From: Azospira sp. I13
Lineage (GTDB): Bacteria > Pseudomonadota > Gammaproteobacteria > Burkholderiales > Rhodocyclaceae
Assembly (NCBI RefSeq): GCF_003112695.1
Contig: NZ_BFBP01000011.1
Coordinates: forward strand, 139,401-203,400
Direction of reading: 5' to 3'
Length of the DNA: 64,000 nt
Shown piece after piece: positions 57,774 through 64,000 of this stretch. The stretch's first letter is position 1. Each line of letters starts with the position of its first letter. The notes below the pieces were generated by a model that saw nothing but the letters and a program-made list of their open reading frames with translations, did no database searches and was not told the origin of the DNA. The position numbers and the translations under genes are program-made.

Positions 57774-57785
57774 TCTTATATAAGA
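57774..57785. promoter_or_regulatory. Palindrome TCTTATATAAGA between gntR and mdh
   Basis: A 12-bp perfect palindrome in the AT-rich 188-bp divergent region. It is a likely operator for the GntR regulator. The related CTTATAAAAG lies before sdhC and CTTTTATCAG before gltA (53289-53298). Confidence 0.55.
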
Positions 57786-57909
57786 CATAAGTTGCAACAT
57801 TGACACCCTGGAAACGAGGGCATACTATTCCGAAGCTTGGCGCGAAGAGCCTGCGCCAGCTACGTTTTCACGAATTTTGTTCAACGACTGTACTCACAGG
57901 AGTCGCACC

Positions 57910-58896
57910 ATGTCCAAAGCCCCCATGCGCGTAGCCGTTACCGGCGCCGCCGGCCAGATCGGCTACAGCCTGCTCTTCCGCATCGCCTCCGGCGAAATGC
58001 TCGGCAAAGACCAGCCCGTCATTCTGCAGCTGCTCGATCTGCCGCAAGCCCAGCAGGCCGTCAAGGGCGTCATGATGGAACTGGAAGACTGTGCCTTCCC
58101 GCTGCTGGCCGGCATGGTGGCCACCGACGATCCCAACGTGGCCTTCAAGGACGCCGACGTCTGCCTGCTGGTGGGCGCCCGTCCCCGCACCAAGGGTATG
58201 GAACGTGCTGACCTGCTGACCGCCAACGGTGCCATCTTCACCGTTCAGGGCAAGGCCATCGCTGAAAACGCCAAGGAAGACGTCAAGGTTCTGGTGGTGG
58301 GCAACCCCTGCAACACCAACGCCTACATCGCCGCTTCCGCCGCCAAGAAGGTTGGCCGCACCAATCCCAACAACTACCACGGCATGCTGCGTCTGGACCA
58401 CAACCGCGCCCTGTCCCAGCTGGCTGCCAAGACCGGCCGTCCCGTGTCTTCCCTGAAGCAGCTGGTCGTGTGGGGCAACCACTCCCCCACCATGTACGCC
58501 GACTACCGTTTCGCCACCTCCAACGGCGACAACGTCAAGGCTCTGGTGAACGACGCTGTGTGGAACAACGACGTATTCCTGCCCACCGTGGGCAAGCGCG
58601 GCGCCGCCATCATCGAAGCCCGCGGCCTGTCCTCCGCCGCTTCCGCTGCCAACGCTGCCATCGACCACGTGCGTGACTGGGTCCTGGGTTCCGACGAATG
58701 GGTCACCATGGGCGTGCCCTCCGACGGTTCCTACGGCATCCCCGAAGGCGTCGTGTACGGCTTCCCCTGCGAGTGCAAGAACGGCGGCTACAAGATCATC
58801 CAGGGTCTGGAGATCGACGAGTACAGCCGTGGCAAGATGAACGCCACCCTGGCCGAACTGGAAGAAGAGCGCGCTGCCGTCGCTTCCATGCTGTAA
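57910..58896 (+). CDS. mdh: Malate dehydrogenase
   Basis: A 328-aa NAD-dependent malate dehydrogenase of the long proteobacterial type. It has the Rossmann motif [23 protein letters not shown], the substrate loop [15 protein letters not shown] with catalytic Arg residues, [21 protein letters not shown], and the catalytic His in [12 protein letters not shown]. The ATG 57910 has AGGAG 8 nt upstream. It is divergent from gntR and ends at a strong terminator. Confidence 0.97.
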   Translation: MSKAPMRVAVTGAAGQIGYSLLFRIASGEMLGKDQPVILQLLDLPQAQQAVKGVMMELEDCAFPLLAGMVATDDPNVAFKDADVCLLVGARPRTKGMERADLLTANGAIFTVQGKAIAENAKEDVKVLVVGNPCNTNAYIAASAAKKVGRTNPNNYHGMLRLDHNRALSQLAAKTGRPVSSLKQLVVWGNHSPTMYADYRFATSNGDNVKALVNDAVWNNDVFLPTVGKRGAAIIEARGLSSAASAANAAIDHVRDWVLGSDEWVTMGVPSDGSYGIPEGVVYGFPCECKNGGYKIIQGLEIDEYSRGKMNATLAELEEERAAVASML

Positions 58897-58918
58897 GCAA
58901 CAGCAAGCCACTTGCTGG

Positions 58919-58950
58919 AAAGGCCGCGGTAAAATGCCGCGGCCTTTTTC
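58919..58950 (+). terminator. Rho-independent terminator after mdh
   Basis: AAGGCCGCGG (58920-58929)/CCGCGGCCTT (58937-58946) stem with a 7-nt loop and T-run, 23 bp past the mdh stop. The following lyase gene may be read through or have its own promoter. Confidence 0.9.
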
Positions 58951-58964
58951 TTTGGAGCTTTGCC

Positions 58965-59969
58965 ATGACCCTGCGTCATCCCAACGACGTCCTCTTCGCC
59001 GGCGAAAAGCCCTTTCCCGTCCTGCCCGTGGTGGATCACTATGCCGGTTCGGAAAAGCTGATGAAAAAGGCCCTGCAACTGCAAGACGAACTGGCCCACA
59101 ACGGTCAGGCGGTCTTTGATGTCACCTGCGACTGCGAAGATGGCGCCCATGCCGGGGCAGAAGCAGAACACGCAGAGATGGCCGCAGCCATCATCAACAG
59201 TCCGGAAAACCGCTTTGGCCGGGTCGGCGCCCGTATCCATGACATCACCCACCCCCACTGGCGCAAGGATCTGGAAATCCTGGTTTATCACGCCGGCCAG
59301 CGCCTGGCCTTCCTGACCATCCCCAAGGTTCGCTCCGCCGACGATGCCCGCAGCCAGATCGAGGCCCTGCGCGAAATCGAAGCCCAGTGCCGCATCAGCA
59401 AACCCATTCCGGTCCACGTGCTGATTGAGACCCACGGCGCCCTCAAGGAAGCCTGGGAAATCGCCGCCCTGCCCGGGGTGGAGAGCCTGGACTTTGGCCT
59501 CATGGACTTCGTCTCCGGCCACCACGGTGCCATCCCCGGTAGCGCCATGAAGAGCCCCGGCCAGTTCGACCACCCCCTGGTGGCCCGGGCCAAGGCCGAC
59601 ATCGCCGCCGCCGCCCTGGCCAACGGCGTGGTACCCGCCCACAACGTCACCACCGAAATCAAAGACACCGCTGTGGCCGCCGGCGATGCCCAGCGGGCCC
59701 GCCGGGAATTCGGCTACCTGCGCATGTGGAGCATCCACCCCAACCAGATCATGCCCATTGTCGAGGCCATGCGCCCCGACTTCTCCGAGGTGCAGGAAGC
59801 CGCTGATATCCTCACCGCCGCCCAGGATAAGGACTGGGGCCCCATCCAGCATGCCGGCCGACTCCATGACCGGGCCTCCTATCGCTACTACTGGGAGCTG
59901 CTGCAACGGGCCCAGGCCACTGGCATGGACCTGCCGCCGGCTGCCGCCCAGCGTTTTTTCAACGCCTGA
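58965..59969 (+). CDS. HpcH/HpaI aldolase-citrate lyase family CoA-ester lyase
   Basis: A 334-aa TIM-barrel protein of the CitE-like/HpcH family. VFDVTCDCEDGAHAG contains the conserved Asp-Glu-Asp cluster near residue 50, with IHDITHPHWRKD and a metal-binding Glu/Asp pair in IETHGALKEAWEIAALPGVESLDFGLMDFV. The C-terminal region (RMWSIHPNQIMPIVEAM) is characteristic. Family members cleave malyl-, citramalyl- or methylmalyl-CoA; the position directly after mdh suggests an acetyl-CoA or glyoxylate link. ATG 58965 is preceded by GGAG. The specific substrate is not determined. Confidence 0.85.
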   Translation: MTLRHPNDVLFAGEKPFPVLPVVDHYAGSEKLMKKALQLQDELAHNGQAVFDVTCDCEDGAHAGAEAEHAEMAAAIINSPENRFGRVGARIHDITHPHWRKDLEILVYHAGQRLAFLTIPKVRSADDARSQIEALREIEAQCRISKPIPVHVLIETHGALKEAWEIAALPGVESLDFGLMDFVSGHHGAIPGSAMKSPGQFDHPLVARAKADIAAAALANGVVPAHNVTTEIKDTAVAAGDAQRARREFGYLRMWSIHPNQIMPIVEAMRPDFSEVQEAADILTAAQDKDWGPIQHAGRLHDRASYRYYWELLQRAQATGMDLPPAAAQRFFNA

Positions 59970-60076
59970 CAAGAACACCGGGCCAGCAAGCAGTCCGGCA
60001 ATCTGCCGACAACCCGGCGGCAAGCCGGCTCCCCATCAGCGTCCGAAATAGGCAACGACAAAATTTTCCGGACGTA

Positions 60077-60119
60077 GAAAAAGAAAAGCCGCGATACGCC
60101 CAAGGGCGAATATCGCGGC
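60077..60119 (-). terminator. Terminator downstream of tRNA-Leu
   Basis: On the minus strand, GCCGCGATA (60119-60111) and TATCGCGGC (60096-60088) enclose a CGCCC/GGGCG extension and are followed by a TTTTCTTTTT run, about 80 nt past the tRNA 3' end. Confidence 0.85.
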
Positions 60120-60196
60120 CTTCCTGAAGCAATCCCAGCAGTCCAACTGACCAACCCACTTGCCGTTGCTTGCAGCGCCATGCTGCAAGCCGGCAA

Positions 60197-60281
60197 TGGT
60201 GCGAGAGAAGGGACTCGAACCCCCACGCCTTGCGGCGCTGGAACCTAAATCCAGTGCGTCTACCAATTCCGCCACTCTCGC
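60197..60281 (-). tRNA. tRNA-Leu (anticodon UAG)
   Basis: An 85-nt tRNA with an encoded 3' CCA. The acceptor arms GCGAGAG/CTCTCGC pair. The D-arm, the anticodon stem CTGGA/TCCAG with loop TTTAGGT (anticodon TAG), a long variable arm typical of class II leucine tRNAs, and the GGTTCGAGTCC T-arm are all present. It reads CUA and, with wobble, other CUN codons. Confidence 0.97.
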
Positions 60282-60397
60282 GCGGGCCGCAATTCTAACC
60301 GACTTACCCCTATACTGTCAGCCTCGCTGCGGCGGCCAGTCGGCCCCGCCCTGCCGACCCAGAACAACAAGCAGGCCGGACTCGCCGGCTCTCTGCC

Positions 60398-61225
60398 ATG
60401 CCCGTCGATCATTACGAAAACTTCCCGGTGGCCTCCCTGCTCCTGCCCGCCCATCTGCGCCGGCCGGTGGAGGTCATCTACCGTTTCGCCCGTAGCGCCG
60501 ACGACATCGCCGACGAAGGCGATGCCAATGACGCCACCCGCCTCGCCGGCCTGGCGGCCTACCAGCAGGAACTGGATCACATTGCCGACGGCACCACACC
60601 GGAAACCCCGCTCTTCCAGGATCTGGCGCCCCTCATCGTCGCCCACGACCTGCCCTTGCAGCCCTTCCGGGACCTGCTCTCCGCCTTCGCCCAGGACGTC
60701 ACGGTAAAGCGCTACGCCGACTACCCCAGCCTGCTGGATTACTGCGCCCGCTCCGCCAACCCCGTGGGGCGCATCATGCTGCACCTCTTCGAAGTCGCCA
60801 GCCCGGCCAACCTGGCCCGCTCCGACGCCATCTGCACTGCCCTGCAGCTGATCAATTTCTGGCAGGACGTGGCCATCGACTGGGAAAAGCAGCGGGTCTA
60901 CCTGCCCCAGGAAGACCTGCAACGCTTCGGTGTCAGCGAAAGCACCATTGCCGGCGCAGAATGCAACGACGCCTGGCGCTCCCTGATGGCCTTCCAGGTA
61001 GAACGCACCCGAGCCCTCATGCAGGCCGGTGCCGATCTGGCCCTGGACCTGCCGGGCCGCTTCGGCTGGGAAATCCGCCTCACCGTCCAGGGCGGCTTGC
61101 GCATCCTGGAAAAGATCGACCAGGCCCAGGGCGACATCTTCCGCCACCGCCCACGACTCGGCGGCCCCGACTGGCCCCTGCTGCTGCTGCGTGCCGCCCT
61201 GTTCCGCCGCCCGGCCTCCCGCTAG
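60398..61225 (+). CDS. hpnC: Squalene synthase HpnC
   Basis: A 275-aa trans-isoprenyl-diphosphate-synthase-fold protein of the HpnC subfamily. Two Asp-rich regions are visible: RSADDIADEGD near residue 35 and LINFWQDVAIDWEKQRVYLP near 150. In bacteria, HpnC and HpnD convert farnesyl diphosphate via presqualene diphosphate to hydroxysqualene. It is first in hpnCDE, 12 bp before hpnD. Confidence 0.93.
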   Translation: MPVDHYENFPVASLLLPAHLRRPVEVIYRFARSADDIADEGDANDATRLAGLAAYQQELDHIADGTTPETPLFQDLAPLIVAHDLPLQPFRDLLSAFAQDVTVKRYADYPSLLDYCARSANPVGRIMLHLFEVASPANLARSDAICTALQLINFWQDVAIDWEKQRVYLPQEDLQRFGVSESTIAGAECNDAWRSLMAFQVERTRALMQAGADLALDLPGRFGWEIRLTVQGGLRILEKIDQAQGDIFRHRPRLGGPDWPLLLLRAALFRRPASR

Positions 61226-61236
61226 AATCCGAGCCC

Positions 61237-62070
61237 ATGAATCCCCACGACTACTGCCAGCAAAAGGCCGCCGCCAGCGGCTCCTCCTTTACCATCAGCT
61301 TCACCTTCCTGCCGGCGCCAAAAAAGCGGGCCATGACGGCGCTCTACGCCTTCTGCCGGGAAGTGGATGACATTGTGGACGAGGTGGAAGACCCTCAGGT
61401 AGCCGCCATCAAGCTGGCCTGGTGGCGCCAGGAAGTGGAGCGGATTTTCACCGGCACGCCGCAGCACCCGGTGGCCCAGGCTCTGGCCGACGTAATCAAG
61501 ACCATACCCCTGGACCAGGAACTGTTGCTGGAAATCATCGACGGCATGGAGATGGACCTGACCCAGGCCCGCTACGCCGACTTCAAATCCCTGCAGCTCT
61601 ACTGCTACCGGGTGGCCAGCGTGGTGGGGCTGCTCTCCGCCGAAATTTTCGGCATGACGGAGCGGAGCACCCGCAAATACGCCCACGACCTGGGCATGGC
61701 CTTCCAGCTCACCAACATCATCCGCGACGTGGGCGAAGACGCCCGCCGGGGCCGCATCTACCTGCCCATGGAAGAGCTGCAGCGTTTCAACGTGCCGGCT
61801 GCGGACATCCTCAACAGCCGCCCGAGCGAGGCCTTCGCCGCCCTCATGCAGTTCCAGATCGAGCGGGCCCGCCACTTCTACGACCAGGCCTTCGCCGCCC
61901 TGCCGGCAGCCGACCGCAAGACCCAGAAACCCGGTCTGGTGATGGCCGCCATCTACCGCAGCCTGCTCGAGGAAATCGCCGAAGACCCGGGCCTGGTGCT
62001 CACCCACCGCATTTCCCTACCCCCGGGACGTAAGCTCTGGCTGGCCCTCAAGGCATGGCTGAAGGGCTGA
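61237..62070 (+). CDS. hpnD: Presqualene diphosphate synthase HpnD
   Basis: A 277-aa member of the phytoene/squalene synthase family, HpnD branch. The motifs are FCREVDDIVDEVED (Asp-rich 1, near residue 40) and LTNIIRDVGEDARRGRIYLPMEEL (Asp-rich 2, near 155), with YCYRVASVVGLLS between. ATG 61237 is used; the longer frame would overlap hpnC. It makes presqualene diphosphate from two FPP. It overlaps hpnE by 16 bp. Confidence 0.94.
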   Translation: MNPHDYCQQKAAASGSSFTISFTFLPAPKKRAMTALYAFCREVDDIVDEVEDPQVAAIKLAWWRQEVERIFTGTPQHPVAQALADVIKTIPLDQELLLEIIDGMEMDLTQARYADFKSLQLYCYRVASVVGLLSAEIFGMTERSTRKYAHDLGMAFQLTNIIRDVGEDARRGRIYLPMEELQRFNVPAADILNSRPSEAFAALMQFQIERARHFYDQAFAALPAADRKTQKPGLVMAAIYRSLLEEIAEDPGLVLTHRISLPPGRKLWLALKAWLKG

Positions 62071-63389
62071 GCCGGCCCCGGGTGGCGGTGGTCGGCGCCG
62101 GCTGGGCCGGCCTGGCCGCCGCAGTGGATCTGACCGTCGGCGGTGCCCGGGTCAGCCTCTTCGAATCCGCCCGCCAGCCCGGCGGCCGGGCCCGCTGCAT
62201 CGACCTCCAGGGCCTCACCCTGGATAACGGCCCCCACCTGCTGATCGGTGCCTACAGCGCCACCCAGGCCCTGATGGCCCGCATCGGCAGCCAGGATCGC
62301 CTGCGGCGCGCGCCCCTCTCCCTGCTCACCCCGCCCCACTTCAGCCTCCGCCTGCCGCGCCTGCCCGCGCCCCTGCACCTGGCCTGGGGGCTGCTGACGG
62401 CCCGGGGGATCGGCCTCATGGAAAAGCTGGCCGCCGTCCGCTTCATGGAAGCCCTGAAGGCCCGTGCCTACCGGCTTCCCGAGGACTGCACGGTAAGCCA
62501 GCTGCTGCAACACCATCGCCAGGGCCCCGGCCTGATTCGCCTGCTCTGGGAACCCCTCTGCCTGGCGGCCCTCAACACCCCGGCCAGCGCCGCCTCTGCC
62601 CAGGTCTTCGCCAATGTGCTGCGGGACAGCCTGGGCGGCCCCCGCAGCGCCACCGACATGCTGCTGCCGACCTGCCATCTGGGCGACCTGGTCCCCGAGC
62701 CCGCGCTCGCCTGGCTGGCTGGCCGGGAGCAGACACTTCACCTGTCCACCCGGATTCGCACCCTGCTTCCCGCCGGCCCTGGCTGGCACGTGCATTGGGA
62801 AGGGCCGGAGGGGCCCCGGCACGAAACGTTCGACCAGGTAATACTGGCCACCGGCCCCCAGCATGCCGCTGCGCTGCTGCCCGACGTGCCGGCCCTGGCC
62901 TCCCTACAACGACAGTTGGGGGCCTTCGCCTACGAGCCCATCGCCACGGTCTATCTTGCCTACCCGCCGGAGGTGGCCCTGCCTTTCCCCCTGCTCGGCC
63001 TGGCCGGCCCGGTGGGCCAATGGGTCTTCGACCGGGGCCCGCTGGATGGCCACCCGGGCCTTCTGGCCTGTGTCCTCAGCGCCCACGGCCCCTGGGAAGC
63101 CCTGACGCCCGAAGCCCTGGCCCAGGCCCTGCACGGGGAGCTGGAAGCCGCCCTGGGCCAGCCCCTGCCGCCACCCCGCTGGCAACGCATGGTGCGGGAG
63201 GCCCGGGCCACCTTCGCCTGCCTGCCCCATCTGGATCGTCCGGCCAACGCCACCGCCCTGCCCGGCCTGTGGCTCGCGGGGGACTACACGGCAGGCGACT
63301 ATCCCGCCACCCTGGAAGGCGCTGTGCGCAGCGGCCAGAACGCCGCTCGCCTGCTGCTCGACAGCACCGCTGCCCAAGCCTCCTGCTGA
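62055..63389 (+). CDS. hpnE: Squalene-associated FAD-dependent desaturase HpnE
   Basis: A 444-aa FAD-dependent amine-oxidase-fold enzyme. The Rossmann FAD motif VAVVGAGWAGLAAAVDL lies at the N-terminus with the FESARQPGGRA follow-on, and the C-terminal FAD motif LPGLWLAGDYTAGDYPATLEGAVRSGQ is conserved. HpnE reduces hydroxysqualene to squalene. It overlaps hpnD by 16 bp, so the three genes are coupled. Squalene-hopene cyclase is not in the window. Confidence 0.93.
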   Translation: MAEGLSRPRVAVVGAGWAGLAAAVDLTVGGARVSLFESARQPGGRARCIDLQGLTLDNGPHLLIGAYSATQALMARIGSQDRLRRAPLSLLTPPHFSLRLPRLPAPLHLAWGLLTARGIGLMEKLAAVRFMEALKARAYRLPEDCTVSQLLQHHRQGPGLIRLLWEPLCLAALNTPASAASAQVFANVLRDSLGGPRSATDMLLPTCHLGDLVPEPALAWLAGREQTLHLSTRIRTLLPAGPGWHVHWEGPEGPRHETFDQVILATGPQHAAALLPDVPALASLQRQLGAFAYEPIATVYLAYPPEVALPFPLLGLAGPVGQWVFDRGPLDGHPGLLACVLSAHGPWEALTPEALAQALHGELEAALGQPLPPPRWQRMVREARATFACLPHLDRPANATALPGLWLAGDYTAGDYPATLEGAVRSGQNAARLLLDSTAAQASC

Positions 63390-63396
63390 GCCGGCG

Positions 63397-63660
63397 CCCA
63401 TTTTTTCAGCAAGCCGGAAAAGCCCTGCCGGGCCGGTCAGTTAGGCGCTTTACCCACTGCTTTTCCACAGACTTGTGCCCGTCGATGGTGGATAAACCTC
63501 ATTTATTCACATGACTTCACGCCTTCCTCCCCCTGGCCAACCTTCTGACGAGGGATTGCCCATTTTTTCAGCAACAGCAAAAAACCCCGCGCCAGCAAAG
63601 GCTTGCCACGCTTATCCCCAGGCTCTCCACAGAGCTTTCCCCGCTGATGGTGGATAAATC
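63397..63660. repeat. Tandem imperfect intergenic duplication with DnaA-box-like 9-mers
   Basis: In the 375-bp gap after hpnE, GCCCATTTTTTCAGCAA occurs at 63397-63413 and again at 63558-63574 (17 of 17 identical). GATGGTGGATAAA follows each at nearly the same distance (about 72 nt). Within the two units are five 9-mers one mismatch from TTATCCACA: 63462-63470, 63487-63495 (minus), 63503-63511, 63612-63620 and 63649-63657 (minus). A weaker one lies at 63623-63631. No coding potential is seen. Confidence 0.7.
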
Positions 63661-63764
63661 CAATTAATCCCAAACACAATCTTTCTCACGGACGAGAAAT
63701 AGCGACCGGCGTAAAATTGACCCAACTCCAAAAACAACCCGATCCCCCGATCCTCCCCAGCCCC

Positions 63765-64000
63765 ATGGTCTTCGGCAAACTATTCAACCGCCTGCGCGGC
63801 GGCAATACTCCCTCGCTGCAACCCCTGCCCCTGGAAGCTCTGGTCGCCACCGCGCCCCAGAACACGCCCTCCACCGCCGAACGCTTGCGCCAGGCTGCCG
63901 AGAGCCTGTTGCGTCGGGAAGAAATGCTCGACGCCCGCAACCGCCTCTCCGGCTACCGTTTCACTCGCAGTGCCGGTGCCGATGAAGCGGCCTTTCTCCA
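63765..64000 (+). CDS. N-terminus of a possible EAL/HDOD-type signalling protein (partial)
   Basis: An open frame from ATG 63765 running off the window (78 codons visible). It begins MVFGKLFNRLRGG..., has a Pro/Leu-rich segment, then LLRREEMLDARNRLSGYRFTRS, which resembles the start of EAL-HDOD (YuxH-type) proteins, where a Leu-Arg-Glu-Glu stretch opens the EAL-like domain. The rest lies outside the window, so the assignment is tentative. Confidence 0.55.
   Translation, partial: MVFGKLFNRLRGGNTPSLQPLPLEALVATAPQNTPSTAERLRQAAESLLRREEMLDARNRLSGYRFTRSAGADEAAFL

Noticed and set aside
63686-63940. An 84-codon minus-strand ORF opposite the start of the terminal gene
   Set aside because: Arg/Ser-rich antisense shadow; the plus-strand frame has a more natural composition and continues off the window.

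Overview
The window is GC-rich (roughly 65% by eye) and densely coded. It fits a betaproteobacterium, most likely of the Rhodocyclales. Reasons: the sdhCDAB-sdhE-gltA-odhA-odhB-lpd cluster faces a gntR/mdh pair, hpnCDE make squalene for hopanoids, an SHP/diheme cytochrome c cluster is present, and almost all genes have close betaproteobacterial-style relatives. The assignment is inferred from gene content; no rRNA is present.

Layout. 0-9.3 kb: a Crp/Fnr-type regulator; a benE-glyA pair facing a MocR/PdxR-type regulator; and a five-gene minus-strand cluster, shp-dhc-cytochrome b-response regulator-histidine kinase. 9.4-20.5 kb: mutS, a small membrane protein, an O-acetylhomoserine sulfhydrylase, a run of small accessory or membrane genes of lower GC, an AI-2E-family exporter-like protein and trmA. 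20.8-28.8 kb: a dipeptide-type ABC system lacking ATPases, a periplasmic-sensor diguanylate cyclase, an outer-membrane porin, an unknown protein and a cupin. 29-31.1 kb: katG with a well-formed candidate OxyR site.

31.2-33.75 kb is the most unusual part. Two promoterless-looking low-GC genes are each followed by a recognisable integron attC site with the correct R''/L''/L'/R' layout, 5-6 nt spacers and the diagnostic extrahelical base. No integrase is visible, so this looks like a small orphan cassette array (CALIN). An IS110-family element sits exactly at the R' core of the first attC. Its upstream non-coding end contains an 8-nt word complementary to the flanking attC core, in the polarity expected of a bridge-RNA target guide.

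33.9-46 kb: an MFS exporter, a YeiH/LysR pair, an orphan NuoB homologue, an AraC regulator with a 47-codon small ORF upstream, a YbaN-like protein, a Lon-related protease, a short secretin-like protein, zapE, and a K+ channel/DUF3124 operon. 46.2-60 kb: the TCA-cycle block (lpd, odhB, odhA, gltA, sdhE, sdhB, sdhA, sdhD, sdhC on the minus strand; gntR; mdh and a CoA-ester lyase on the plus strand), which together cover most of the oxidative TCA cycle. 60.2-63.4 kb: tRNA-Leu(UAG) and hpnCDE. The window ends with a tandemly duplicated intergenic segment carrying several DnaA-box-like 9-mers, then the start of what may be an EAL/HDOD-type signalling gene.
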